This document shows, one piece after another, positions 24,898 through 34,587 of a DNA stretch of 64,000 nt (position 1 is the stretch's first letter; every line of letters begins with the position of its first letter). The stretch spans positions 62,001 through 126,000 of the forward strand of contig JAFRRW010000011.1 of assembly GCA_017427885.1 (NCBI GenBank), read 5' to 3'. A program made the position numbers and the translations under genes. The DNA comes from Bacteroidales bacterium. GTDB taxonomy: Bacteria; Bacteroidota; Bacteroidia; Bacteroidales; UBA932. The notes below the pieces were generated by a model. That model did not search any database, was not told where the DNA came from, and saw nothing but the letters and a program-made list of their open reading frames with translations.

Positions 24898-25782
24898 TCA
24901 GCCCAGCCTGGACAGGCATTCCTCCCTGTCGAGAACCAGGCGGGCCTTGAGGGATTCAAGGTCGGGAAAGCGGATCTCGTCGCGGATCTTGGACAGGAAT
25001 TCTATCCCGATGTCCAGACCGTAAATGTCTTCGTCAAAGGAGAATATATGGGTCTCGACAGTCCTGGCGTTGCCATCCCCTACGGTGGGACGCACCCCGA
25101 TGTTGCACATCCCGTGGAAGGTCTGCCCGAGAGTGTGCACCCTCACGAGGTAGGCCCCGTTCCCGGGCACGAGTTTCAAGGGCTCGTAGAGTTCCATGTT
25201 GGCCGTTGGAAAGCCTATGGCCCTTCCCAGCCTCTTCCCGGCCACCACCACTCCCAGCAGCGGATAGTCATACCCCAGCATCGCCGAAGCGGCTTCCACG
25301 TCTCCCCTCTCGAGGGCCGAACGTATCTTGGAGGAACTCACGGCGGTCCCGGACTCCCCGGAAACCACTCCGGTCCTGATGACCTCGAGGCCGAGGCCTT
25401 CGGCTATGGTCCCGATTTCCTCAGGGCTGCGGCCGTCCCCTCCTATCCTGTTGTCATATCCCAGGAGTATGGCCGTACCTCCGAACCTGCCCTTGACATA
25501 TTCCCTGAGATATTCCTCGGCCGTGAGGGCGCTGAACTCTTTCGTGAACTCCACCACCTCGACGCGGTCCACCCCGAGACCCTCCAGCATCTTCCGCTTT
25601 TCGGAGGAAGAGGAGAGGAGCCTCAGGTCGCGGGCATCCTTCTGCAGGACGTTCCTGGGATGGGGCCAGAAGGTCACCACCAGACTTTCCTCCCCCCTCG
25701 AGCGAGCAGCTTCGACGAGGGCGGAAATCACGCGGCGGTGCCCCAGGTGGACTCCGTCAAAGAAACCGGTGGCTACAACCAT
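24898..25782 (-). CDS. ribF: bifunctional riboflavin kinase/FMN adenylyltransferase
   Basis: A 294-residue enzyme making FMN and then FAD. The N-terminal adenylyltransferase has ATGFFDGVHLGHRR with the GHxGH-like FDGVHLGH and later SSSKIRSALERGD; the C-terminal kinase domain has GRAIGFPTANM (the conserved PTAN) and GNGAYLVRV. Its start overlaps the end of the glycogen synthase/phosphorylase gene by 10 bases, so it is probably translated from the glycogen operon mRNA. No FMN riboswitch was seen. Confidence 0.95.
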   Translation of the reverse strand: MVVATGFFDGVHLGHRRVISALVEAARSRGEESLVVTFWPHPRNVLQKDARDLRLLSSSSEKRKMLEGLGVDRVEVVEFTKEFSALTAEEYLREYVKGRFGGTAILLGYDNRIGGDGRSPEEIGTIAEGLGLEVIRTGVVSGESGTAVSSSKIRSALERGDVEAASAMLGYDYPLLGVVVAGKRLGRAIGFPTANMELYEPLKLVPGNGAYLVRVHTLGQTFHGMCNIGVRPTVGDGNARTVETHIFSFDEDIYGLDIGIEFLSKIRDEIRFPDLESLKARLVLDREECLSRLG

Positions 25783-28700
25783 TTAACGAGAGGGAAATCC
25801 TGCCTGTGAGGCAGAAGCGGGTTCTTGGGATAGAGCCGGGCCGCGACCTGGTACATACCGGTGCGCTCGGGCATAATGGAAGCCGTGTAACGGGCCACTC
25901 CCTCGTTGAACTCGACTGCCTGGAGTTCGGCCCTGTCGCAGATGTGAAGCCGGCCCTTGCGGTCGGTCTCGGCGAAGAGCATCTCCACTCCGATGTCCTC
26001 GGGAGAGAGGTCTCCCATACTGAGGACCACCTCGCACTGGAGGTCGTTGTTGTCGGAGAGGTTCAGGGAAGATTCCGGACGGCTGTAGGATATCACGTCG
26101 ATGTGCTTCCACGCCCTGCGGACCTTCTTCTTCCATCTGGCAAGGCTACGGGCCAGGGCGAAATCGTCCTCGGTAACCTGCCTGCCGCTTTCAGCCTGGG
26201 GCTCATAGAACTGGGTGCAGTAGTCCGTGAGCATCCTGTTGGTGGTGAAGTTGGAGGCGACGTGGGCTATGGTGTTCTTAATGTATCCTATCCAACCCTG
26301 CGAACGTCCCGTGGAGGGATCGATGTCATAATAGAGAGGGGCTATCTCGTTCTCGATGGTAGTGTAGATGGTTGCAGCGTCGAGCTCGTTCTGGTAGCGC
26401 TGGTCGTCGTAGCTGCGCTTCTGCGGCAGGGCCCAGCCGGCGCCTTCCCTGTATCCCTCGACCCACCAGCCGTCGAGGACGGAGAAATGCATCACTCCGT
26501 TCATCGAAGCCTTCTCTCCCGACGTTCCGGAAGCCTCCAGCGGCCTCGTGGGGTTGTTCATCCACACGTCCACGCCCTGCACGAGCCTCTTCGCCAGAGT
26601 CATGTCATATCCGGGGATGAAGACTATCTTTCCGATGAACCTCTCATCCTTGGATATCTCTATGATCCTCTTTATGAGGTCGGCACCGGCCTTGTCGGCT
26701 GGGTGCGCCTTGCCGGCGAAAATGAACTGCACCGGCATATCGGGATCGTTGACGATGGAATCCAGGCGGTCCAGGTCCTCGAAGAGGAGGGTGGCGCGCT
26801 TATAGGTGGCGAAGCGGCGGGCGAAACCTATGGTGAGGACGTCGTCGCGGAGGGTTTCCTTGATGGTGACGATCTCCCTGGGGGAATAGTGGCCTGCGAG
26901 GGTGGAGTCGGCGATGCGGGTCTTGACCTCCCTGACAAGGGTTTTCTTGAGAGCCTTGCGGACCTCCCATATCTCCTCGTCGGACACGTCGAAGATGCCT
27001 TCAAAGCACCTCTTGTCGTAGTGGTAGGTCTTGAACTCGGGGCCGAAGACCCTGGCGTGGACGGACTTCCATTCCCTGGCCGCCCAGGTGGGATAGTGGA
27101 CGCCGTTGGTCACATAGCTGATGAACAGCTCTTCGGGTAGGTAACCGGGATACATCGAAGCGAAGATGTCGCGGCTCACCTTTCCGTGGAGCATCGACAC
27201 GCCGTTGACGTTCCTCGAAAGGTTGGCGGCGAGGAAACTCATCGAGAACCTTTCGTCCCTGTTCGAAGGATTGGCCCTTCCGAGGGCCATCAGGGTGTCC
27301 CAGTCGATCTTGAGGCGGGACGGGAGGAAACCGAAATACTTCCTTAGCATACCCTCGTCGAAGGCGTCGTGTCCGGCGGGCACGGGGGTATGGGTGGTGA
27401 AGAGGGACGTGGCCCTGACCACTTCCATAGCCTCGTCGAAGTCGAGGTTGTCGTTCTCTATGTATTCGCGGAGCCTCTCCAGGCCCGTGAAGGCGGCGTG
27501 ACCTTCGTTGTAATGATACACCGTAGGGTTGATTCCGAGTTTCCTCAGGGCCCTGAGGCCTCCCACCCCGAGGAGGATCTCCTGCTTCAGGCGGGTCTCC
27601 CAGTCTCCTCCGTAAAGGTGATAGGTGACCTTGCGGTCTTCCTCGGTGTTGGCCTCATAGTCGGTGTCGAGGAGGTAGAGGTCGGTCCTTCCGACGGCCA
27701 CCTTCCATATCCTGGCGGTAAGGTTCCTGCCCGGGAAGGCCACGCTCGTGGTCATCCATTCCCCGTTGGCGTCCAGCACGGGCTCGGCGGGAATCTTCAG
27801 GAAGTCCTGGGCGTCGTAGCGGGCCACCTGGTCTCCCTGGGCCGACATCGCCTGGGTGAAATACCCGTACCTGTACAGGAGACCTACCGCCGTGAGGTTG
27901 ACATTCATGTCAGAAGTCTCCTTGAGGTAGTCTCCGGCAAGTATGCCGAGGCCTCCCGAATAAATCTTCAGGGATGAATCCAGTCCATATTCCATACAGA
28001 AATATCCGATGGACGGCTCAGTCCTTTCTGACTTGAGGGCCATATAGGAGTGGAATTCCTTCATCACGGAGTCATACCCCGCCATGAACGCCTCGTCCTT
28101 GGCGAGTTCCTTGAAACGCTTGATGCTCACCGTGTCGAGGACGGCCATAGGATTGTGGCCGCAGGTATGCCAGGCTTCGGGATCCACCGACCTGAACAGG
28201 GCCTTTGCGCTTTCATTCCAGCACCACCACAGGTTCTTGGACATCTCCTCCAGGCCGGAAAGTCTGGAAGGAAGGTGGCGCGTAACCATCACGCTTTTCC
28301 ACGAGGGGGTGTTTATCTCTATCTGTTCGTATTTCATCTGCTTTGATTCTGCTGACTTGGTGTATGCCTCAGCGTTGGCGGAAACCTTCTCGAGGGCCAT
28401 GGCGTATGCCTTCGCGTAATAACGGATCTGTTTGTCCCAAAGGGCGATGCTGGCGACGTCACGGGCGTTGTTCCTGTATTCCTCCCTCTTCGCGGAGTCC
28501 AGCGAGGCTATCTCGAGTATCCTGGCCACCACCCCGGCGACGACTTCGAAATAGTTCGAGTCGTTCCTCGGAAGGACGGCTATTCCCGGATGCTCCCCTT
28601 CATAATGGTCCTCCACCCAGGTCCCGAATCCTGCAAGGGTGGTGGTGAGGGTGGGAAGGCTGAAAGCGAGGCTCTCCAGAGGGGTATATCCCCAGGGTTC

Positions 28701-30011
28701 GTAATAGGACGGGAACACCCCGAGGTCGAGACCAACGAGGAGGTCGTAATACTTCATGTTGAATATCCCGTCGGAACCGTTGAGGTAGGAAGGGATGAAA
28801 TAGACCTTCACCTTGTCGGAAGGGCCGTTCACCAGCCCGAGTTCCGACATCCTGCGGGTGAGAATGTCACCTTCCTGGTCCATCAGGACGTGGGAAACGC
28901 GGGTGACGTAGTCTTCCTCTCCGTTCCCTTCCATCTTGGCCAGCAGCCTCTTGTCGGGACCGTTGTGCCCGGAGGGAATCATTATGAAGGCGTGGACGGG
29001 AGGGCCGGAGTATTCCGAACGGTTCACCTTGTCCAGGGCGTCGAGGAAGACGTCGAGTCCCTTGTTCCTGTATTCATACCTTCCGCCTATGCCGAGGATT
29101 ATCGAATTCTCCGGTACGGGCGCTCCCGACATCGCGGCGGCCACTTCCGAAAGCCTCTTCCTGGCAAGTTTGCGGAGGGTGTTGAACTCCTCGACTGTGG
29201 AAGGGGTGAAACTGTTCTCGAAGCCGTTTGGAGTGACGATGTCCACGGGACGGCCGAGGAAACGCCTGCACTCTCGGGCGGTGATGTCGCTGACCGTCGT
29301 GAAAATGTCGGCGTTGAGAGCTGACATCTTCTCGAGGGAATGCCGGGCGGTGACGTTGAACTCCCTGGCCATCACATCGGCGTCGAAACTATCGAGCCTG
29401 TCGTAGAGGGGAAGGTTGTTCCCGGCCAGGCAGCGGCCCACCACGGTGGCGTGGGTGGTGAACACGGTGGCTATGGGGAGTTTGGAGGCCTTCAGGTAGA
29501 GGAGGCCGGCTCCGGTCTGCCATTCGTGGAACTGGGCGGCCACGCGGTCGGAAGAGGAGAGGTTGAACTTGTAGAAACTCTCAATGACCTTGCCTGCCGC
29601 ATAGCCGAACAGGGCGTTCTCCTTGTAATCCCAGTTGCCGGTCAGGGAATCCACCCCGAACCTTTTCCAGTATTCCGCGAGGATCGCATCCTGCTTGGTG
29701 AGGTACTGCCTGAAATCCACCAGGATGGCCACGGGCTTGCCGGGGACGTTCCAGCGCCCTATCCTGACCCTTATCCCTTCCGCCGCGGCAGCGGCCTTCC
29801 AGGGCCTGAAAAGCACGGGATCCTCTATGAAATCGGGGTTGGCGTCGGTGTCCATCCAGACATCGGGCCCTACCAGGATATGGTGCCTTTGAAGTTTTTC
29901 CTTGAGATACAGCGACTTGGTCGCTATAACAGTATATATCCCACCAACCTTGTTGCACACTTCCCAGCTGACTTCGAAGAGGTAGCCGGGCAGATTAAGT
30001 TCGTTTGCCAT
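25773..30011 (-). CDS. glycogen synthase/alpha-glucan phosphorylase fusion
   Basis: A 1412-residue two-enzyme protein. Residues 1 to about 560 are a glycogen synthase-like GT-B enzyme: FEVSWEVCNKVGGIYTV and the donor-site block PSYYEPWGYTPLESLAF, close to the eukaryote-like GT3 branch. From about 575 on is a short-type alpha-glucan phosphorylase (GT35): EMSKNLWWCWN, FCMEYGLDSSLKIYSGGLG, HYNEGHAAF and EASGTSGEKASMNG with the PLP lysine at about K1167. One half adds glucose to glycogen, the other releases glucose 1-phosphate. Such fusions are known in Bacteroidales. It follows the GH57 gene by 27 bases. Confidence 0.93.
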   Translation of the reverse strand: MANELNLPGYLFEVSWEVCNKVGGIYTVIATKSLYLKEKLQRHHILVGPDVWMDTDANPDFIEDPVLFRPWKAAAAAEGIRVRIGRWNVPGKPVAILVDFRQYLTKQDAILAEYWKRFGVDSLTGNWDYKENALFGYAAGKVIESFYKFNLSSSDRVAAQFHEWQTGAGLLYLKASKLPIATVFTTHATVVGRCLAGNNLPLYDRLDSFDADVMAREFNVTARHSLEKMSALNADIFTTVSDITARECRRFLGRPVDIVTPNGFENSFTPSTVEEFNTLRKLARKRLSEVAAAMSGAPVPENSIILGIGGRYEYRNKGLDVFLDALDKVNRSEYSGPPVHAFIMIPSGHNGPDKRLLAKMEGNGEEDYVTRVSHVLMDQEGDILTRRMSELGLVNGPSDKVKVYFIPSYLNGSDGIFNMKYYDLLVGLDLGVFPSYYEPWGYTPLESLAFSLPTLTTTLAGFGTWVEDHYEGEHPGIAVLPRNDSNYFEVVAGVVARILEIASLDSAKREEYRNNARDVASIALWDKQIRYYAKAYAMALEKVSANAEAYTKSAESKQMKYEQIEINTPSWKSVMVTRHLPSRLSGLEEMSKNLWWCWNESAKALFRSVDPEAWHTCGHNPMAVLDTVSIKRFKELAKDEAFMAGYDSVMKEFHSYMALKSERTEPSIGYFCMEYGLDSSLKIYSGGLGILAGDYLKETSDMNVNLTAVGLLYRYGYFTQAMSAQGDQVARYDAQDFLKIPAEPVLDANGEWMTTSVAFPGRNLTARIWKVAVGRTDLYLLDTDYEANTEEDRKVTYHLYGGDWETRLKQEILLGVGGLRALRKLGINPTVYHYNEGHAAFTGLERLREYIENDNLDFDEAMEVVRATSLFTTHTPVPAGHDAFDEGMLRKYFGFLPSRLKIDWDTLMALGRANPSNRDERFSMSFLAANLSRNVNGVSMLHGKVSRDIFASMYPGYLPEELFISYVTNGVHYPTWAAREWKSVHARVFGPEFKTYHYDKRCFEGIFDVSDEEIWEVRKALKKTLVREVKTRIADSTLAGHYSPREIVTIKETLRDDVLTIGFARRFATYKRATLLFEDLDRLDSIVNDPDMPVQFIFAGKAHPADKAGADLIKRIIEISKDERFIGKIVFIPGYDMTLAKRLVQGVDVWMNNPTRPLEASGTSGEKASMNGVMHFSVLDGWWVEGYREGAGWALPQKRSYDDQRYQNELDAATIYTTIENEIAPLYYDIDPSTGRSQGWIGYIKNTIAHVASNFTTNRMLTDYCTQFYEPQAESGRQVTEDDFALARSLARWKKKVRRAWKHIDVISYSRPESSLNLSDNNDLQCEVVLSMGDLSPEDIGVEMLFAETDRKGRLHICDRAELQAVEFNEGVARYTASIMPERTGMYQVAARLYPKNPLLPHRQDFPLVKWL

Positions 30012-30038
30012 CTGTAGTACTATCTTCCGCTAACGTTT

Positions 30039-31268
30039 CTATTCGTTTTTCGAGGATGCAAATTTAGCATTTGAAACCGAATATGCATCATCGACACGGA
30101 TGATGAAATCGCTTAAAACGTTCATGTAGTTGATGAACGCCTCGTAGGGTGTGTCGTAAGGGTTGAAATATTTGTGGACCTCCCCGTCGGAGAAGAATTT
30201 CGTGCACATATAGTAGAAATGGTCGCTCTCCTGGAGGTGGCCGAAATCCGACCAGAGAATGGGGTCGTCAAGGATGCTGAGCTTCTCCGTGAGGCCGTAG
30301 AGTTTCGTGAAGGCGTCCTGCTGGAGTTCGTTTCCGAGCCAGGCTGTCACGTCCCTTTCCTCGTCAGCCCACGAGATGGTCTCGGGGATGTCGAGGGCGG
30401 AGACGGCGTCATACTTGGCGGCCGCCTCTGCGGGGGTGAGGAAATCGAAGGAGCCGTCGGCAAGGACTGCGTCCGGAAGGGCGCGCATGAAGTCGAATAT
30501 GCCGCTGGAAGCGCTCTGGTGCTCCCCGAAGGTCTCGTAATCCATAAATAGGTTCACGACGTTACCCTCTCCCATCGAAGCCTTCAGCCAGCCGAGGTAT
30601 TTATCAGCGGTGAGGGGCCAGTCCTTCCATCCCCTGTCGGAGAAACGGAAGGCGATGTCGTCGCTCAGAACATAGTTCCTGAGAAGGAGTTTGAGGTCGG
30701 GGCAGTCCGCGTCCGTATAGACGAAATCGGGACTCTTCCAGCCCATCACGTGGCGAGCGCCTTCGGTGAGCATCGTCTTGAAGCCGAGGTCATGGACCTG
30801 GGCGCCGATGCCGTTGTTGTAGATGAGCTCGGTGTTCCGGAAAGTCGTGGTCTTGGTGCCGAAAAGCCTGGTGATGATCTCGCTGTGCTTGTTCACCTGG
30901 TGGGCGAACTCCGAAGGGTTGGCCAGGGATGCCAGGGAATGGTAATAAGTCTCGCCGAGGAATTCCACGCAACCCGTGTCGGCAAGGGCCCTGAAGCTGT
31001 CGATGACTTCGGGAGTGTACCTCTCGAACTGCTCCAGCACCGATCCCGACAGGGAGAAGGCGCATTTGAACGCTCCCTTGGTGGACTTGATGACGTCCAG
31101 AAGGAGTGCGTTCATCGGCAGGTAGCATTTCTGGACGACACGCCTGAGGATGGTTCTGTCGGCGAAATCGTCATAGTAATGGGAATCCTTACCTATATCG
31201 AAAAACCTGTACAGGCGGAGCCTGGCGGGCTGATGAACCTGGAAATAGAATACTATGGACTTTTTCAT
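30039..31268 (-). CDS. GH57 glucan hydrolase/transferase
   Basis: A 409-residue cytoplasmic GH57 enzyme acting on alpha-1,4-glucans. The start VFYFQVHQPARLRLYRFFDI is typical. Likely nucleophile is E147 in TTFRNTELIYNN and acid/base D243 in LFMDYETFGEH. GH57 includes alpha-amylases, 4-alpha-glucanotransferases and branching enzymes; this short form inside a glycogen cluster is usually annotated as alpha-amylase. It starts 7 bases after the GT4 gene. Confidence 0.92.
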   Translation of the reverse strand: MKKSIVFYFQVHQPARLRLYRFFDIGKDSHYYDDFADRTILRRVVQKCYLPMNALLLDVIKSTKGAFKCAFSLSGSVLEQFERYTPEVIDSFRALADTGCVEFLGETYYHSLASLANPSEFAHQVNKHSEIITRLFGTKTTTFRNTELIYNNGIGAQVHDLGFKTMLTEGARHVMGWKSPDFVYTDADCPDLKLLLRNYVLSDDIAFRFSDRGWKDWPLTADKYLGWLKASMGEGNVVNLFMDYETFGEHQSASSGIFDFMRALPDAVLADGSFDFLTPAEAAAKYDAVSALDIPETISWADEERDVTAWLGNELQQDAFTKLYGLTEKLSILDDPILWSDFGHLQESDHFYYMCTKFFSDGEVHKYFNPYDTPYEAFINYMNVLSDFIIRVDDAYSVSNAKFASSKNE

Positions 31269-31275
31269 GGCACCT

Positions 31276-32565
31276 TTACTTGCTTGCTATCGATTCATAA
31301 ACTTTCTTCAACTTGGCAGTGGCGTTGTTCCACTTGAGATTGTTCACCTCATCATATCCCACCCTGGCGGAGAAATCGGAAAGGGCCGGATACTTCAGCA
31401 GGGCGTAGATCTTGTCCGCGATGGCGTCCACGTCCCAGAAATCCACCTTGAAGGCGTAACTGAGGACTTCGGCCGCACCGGACTGCTTGGAGATGATCGA
31501 GGGAACCCCCGTCCTCATCGCCTCGAGAGGGGAAATCCCGAAGGGCTCGGAAACGGAAGGCATTATGTAAACGTCAGAGAGGGCGAACATCTTCTGTACG
31601 TCGTCCCCCCTGAGGAAACCGGTGAAATGGAAGCGGTCGGATATGCCCAGACGGGCAACGTGGCGGATGCACCTGTTCATCATGTCACCGCTTCCGGCCA
31701 TCACGAACCTGACGTGGTCGGTCCTCTTGAGGACCTTGGCCGCGGCCTCGATGAAATATTCCGGTCCCTTCTGGAAAGTGATCCTGCCGAGGAAGGTGAC
31801 CACCTTGTCGGTCACTCCCCTCTCGACCTGGAGGTTCTCCCTTCCGCTGAAATCAACGGCGTTGTGCACCGTGACCACCTTGGAAGGGTCTATGCCGTAT
31901 TTGTTTATCACTATGTTCCTGGTCAGGTCGCTCACGGTCACCACCCTGTCGGCGGCGAGCATTCCGCGGCGCTCTATGCTGAAGACGCGGGTGTCGATCT
32001 GGTCCTCGCTGCCCCTGTCGAAGGAGGTGGCGTGGACGTGGACGACCAGGGGCTTTCCGGTGAGTTCCTTGGCGGCGATTCCGGCCAGGTAGGTGAGCCA
32101 GTCGTGGGCGTGGATGACGTCGAAGTCGTCCTTGCGCTGCATCGCTATCGTTCCGCCAACCATCGCGTAACGGGCCACCTCTTCCATCAGGCTGGCCCCG
32201 TATTTTCCGGAAAACTTGTATTTCTGACCATACTGGATCCGGAAGTCCTTCACTTCCCTCTTCCTCTCGGATTCAACCAGGGAACTGAACTCTTCCGGAT
32301 TGACATAGGGGATCATGTTGGTACCGATATGTACGAACTTCACCCTGTCGAGGAACTCGTCGACCGTGGAACTCACGGTGTCAACGGCCACGTCGCTGGC
32401 GTTGATGATATCCACGCTCTTATCCTCGTCACCCGATGCGGAAGGCATCACGAAAAGTGTGTCCACCCCGTTGTATGCCAGTCCCTTGACTATTCCGTGG
32501 CAGGCGGTACCCAGGCCACCCGCTATGTGGGGAGGAAACTCCCATCCAAACATCAACACTCTCAT
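31276..32565 (-). CDS. GT4 glycosyltransferase of the glycogen cluster
   Basis: A 429-residue GT-B enzyme. VLMFGWEFPPHIAGGLG carries the N-terminal GGLG loop, HAHDWLTYLAG the acceptor site, and EPFGISPLEAMRTG the E-x7-E donor motif. Relatives in Bacteroidetes glycogen clusters are thought to make or extend alpha-1,4-glucan, perhaps as a glycogenin-like primer, from a nucleotide glucose. It overlaps the debranching enzyme gene by 4 bases, so translation is coupled. It is a second synthase-type enzyme beside the fusion protein. Confidence 0.88.
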   Translation of the reverse strand: MRVLMFGWEFPPHIAGGLGTACHGIVKGLAYNGVDTLFVMPSASGDEDKSVDIINASDVAVDTVSSTVDEFLDRVKFVHIGTNMIPYVNPEEFSSLVESERKREVKDFRIQYGQKYKFSGKYGASLMEEVARYAMVGGTIAMQRKDDFDVIHAHDWLTYLAGIAAKELTGKPLVVHVHATSFDRGSEDQIDTRVFSIERRGMLAADRVVTVSDLTRNIVINKYGIDPSKVVTVHNAVDFSGRENLQVERGVTDKVVTFLGRITFQKGPEYFIEAAAKVLKRTDHVRFVMAGSGDMMNRCIRHVARLGISDRFHFTGFLRGDDVQKMFALSDVYIMPSVSEPFGISPLEAMRTGVPSIISKQSGAAEVLSYAFKVDFWDVDAIADKIYALLKYPALSDFSARVGYDEVNNLKWNNATAKLKKVYESIASK

Positions 32566-34505
32566 TTCGCCTCCTCCTTATACATGTTCAACAGATAATC
32601 GACCTTGAGAAGCGAAGCCGTGCTGAGGGCCGAAGCGATGGCCCCGTGGGCTTCGTGGGGAGGATCCCCGTCATAAAGTTCCGAGAAGGCGCCCACACCG
32701 TGCTTGCTGAGGTCCTCCTCGAAACCTTCCCTGAGCCACTCGGCCTTCTTCCAGAAGGAAGCGCCTCGCACACGGAAGCCAAGACCCACATAGGGACCGA
32801 GAAGCGAAGGACGGGTGCTGCCCTGGTGATAGGCGAGGTCCCTCTCGGTCTGGGTGCCCTCATAGACACCCTTATAGTTAACGTCCCTGGGCGAAAGGGT
32901 CCTTATGCCCCTGGCCGTGACCAGTTCGTTGTCAATCACCTTCAGGATATCCTGGACGGCCTCGACGTCGACCGGGGAATTCTCCACCCAGATCGCATAG
33001 AGCATGTTCGGCCTGACCTGCCTGTTCTGCCCGTTCCCGTCGACATAGTCGGCGAGATACCTTCTTTCGGGAATCCAGAACACCGGCATGAAGTTTTTCT
33101 TGACGAGATCGCGGACCTCGGTCCACTTCTTCAGGAAATCCGCGTCGGGCTTCCCATACTTGCCTTCCATATCCAAGGCGAAGCAGATGGAGTTGTACCA
33201 GAAGGCGTTCGTCTCCACCTGATATCCTGCCCTCTCCGTGACGGGCCTGCCGTCCACGTAGGCGTTCATCCAGGACAAAGCCACCCCTTCCATCTGGGCC
33301 CACAGCAGTCCGTTCGGCTGCATCGCGACCTCCTTCCTCCTGCCGGGGGCATAACTCTCTATGACCTTTTTCACGACGTCCCCGTATTTCTTCCAGACAT
33401 AGGCGGGATCGGCCCCGAACTCGATGTACTGCTGGAGGACGCCGGCAAGACGGAGCGGGGCTTCCACCTGGGTAGTCCTGTGGAACAGCCTTTCCTGCTC
33501 GTCGGAGATGAGGTTGTCGAGAATCTCCTCGAAATCCTCGGTAGAACCGTCGGTAAGGAGGGTTATGGCAGGAAGGCAATAGAGCGTCTCGCGGAGAAGG
33601 CCCGTGAGGAGCCAGGAGAAACCTGCCGTGATCCGCTTCCTGCCGTTCCTGTTCTGCTTGAAAAGGTCGGCCCAGCGCACCAGCTGGTCGTGGCCGCTGG
33701 TGATCGGGCCCATGGCCTTGACGTATCCGTCGAATTTCTTGCCCAGGGAGTCCGGATCCACCTCGTTGACGGAAGCCGAGAACACGAGGGTGTCGCCGGC
33801 CTTCATCCCGGTCTCGAAAATGCCTGGCATGTAGAGGTCTTCCCTGCAGTCGAAACCGCGGCGGTACTCATCGGAATATGTGATGCCGTTGTACCAGTAT
33901 CCTGAGGGATGGAAGGCGACGTCCTTCGAGCCGAACTGGAGGTTCAGGTCGGGGAAGCCGTCATAAAGGTTCCAGGACATTCCTCCCTTCACGGGTCTGC
34001 CCGCCGTTTTCGCCAGGGGGTTCTGCTCCGTTAGGGCGTGGATGTTCCTGAATGCCAGGAAGGGCTTGAACTGGAGGGTTACCGGAGCGGGAGCCTCGAG
34101 AAGTTCAAACTTTATCATCACCTGGTCATTGTCGGGAACGAGAAGAATCGATTTGCGGAAAACTATCTCGCCGACCTTGTAAGTGATGCCGGGGATGGGG
34201 TCCGCGTCGAAATCCACTATGTACTTGTGTCCCCTGGGCTCATAGATATCCCCGTAGCAGTGGATGCCGAGGTTGAACTGATGGCCGTTCATTATGAGGC
34301 TCTCGTCAAGGGAGGAGAGGAGAAGGTGCTTCTCTCCGCCGAACCTGTCGACCGGAACGGCCAGAAGCCCGTGGTAGCGCCTGGTGTTACAAGTGACGAT
34401 GGACGTGTTGCAGTACGCCCCCGTCTTGTTGGCGCAGATGATTTCCCTCTTCAGCGAGTAGGAGAGGTTCACGAGCTGAGGCTTGTTGAATTTCAGGAAA
34501 GCCAT
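32562..34505 (-). CDS. glycogen debranching enzyme (amylo-alpha-1,6-glucosidase type)
   Basis: A 647-residue protein. The N-terminal beta domain (YSLKREIICANKTGAYCN, NTRRYHGLLAVP) is the GDE N-terminal module, and the rest is an (alpha/alpha)6 barrel ending in LAYHQGSTRPSLLGPYV. The family removes alpha-1,6 branch stubs of glycogen. First gene after a promoter with both -33 and -7 boxes, so it heads the run debranching enzyme, GT4, GH57, synthase/phosphorylase and ribF. Confidence 0.93.
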   Translation of the reverse strand: MAFLKFNKPQLVNLSYSLKREIICANKTGAYCNTSIVTCNTRRYHGLLAVPVDRFGGEKHLLLSSLDESLIMNGHQFNLGIHCYGDIYEPRGHKYIVDFDADPIPGITYKVGEIVFRKSILLVPDNDQVMIKFELLEAPAPVTLQFKPFLAFRNIHALTEQNPLAKTAGRPVKGGMSWNLYDGFPDLNLQFGSKDVAFHPSGYWYNGITYSDEYRRGFDCREDLYMPGIFETGMKAGDTLVFSASVNEVDPDSLGKKFDGYVKAMGPITSGHDQLVRWADLFKQNRNGRKRITAGFSWLLTGLLRETLYCLPAITLLTDGSTEDFEEILDNLISDEQERLFHRTTQVEAPLRLAGVLQQYIEFGADPAYVWKKYGDVVKKVIESYAPGRRKEVAMQPNGLLWAQMEGVALSWMNAYVDGRPVTERAGYQVETNAFWYNSICFALDMEGKYGKPDADFLKKWTEVRDLVKKNFMPVFWIPERRYLADYVDGNGQNRQVRPNMLYAIWVENSPVDVEAVQDILKVIDNELVTARGIRTLSPRDVNYKGVYEGTQTERDLAYHQGSTRPSLLGPYVGLGFRVRGASFWKKAEWLREGFEEDLSKHGVGAFSELYDGDPPHEAHGAIASALSTASLLKVDYLLNMYKEEAK

Positions 34506-34542
34506 TGTTGGGTGTTAAATTTATAACATTAAGATTCAACTG

Positions 34543-34574
34543 CAAAGATAGAAAATAATAACGAGACGGACAAA
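34543..34574 (-). promoter_or_regulatory. promoter of the glycogen operon (-33 and -7)
   Basis: On the minus strand TTTG (34571-34574) is followed after 20 bases by TATCTTTG (34543-34550), the full Bacteroidetes consensus with the right spacing. It lies 38 bases before the debranching enzyme ATG, inside the 82-base gap after glgB. Confidence 0.75.
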
Positions 34575-34587
34575 GTCCGTCAACATA

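Noticed and set aside
25806..27140. Long open frame on the plus strand opposite the phosphorylase
   Set aside because: Antisense shadow with low-complexity V/G/H/E composition; the minus strand encodes a clear GT35 domain.
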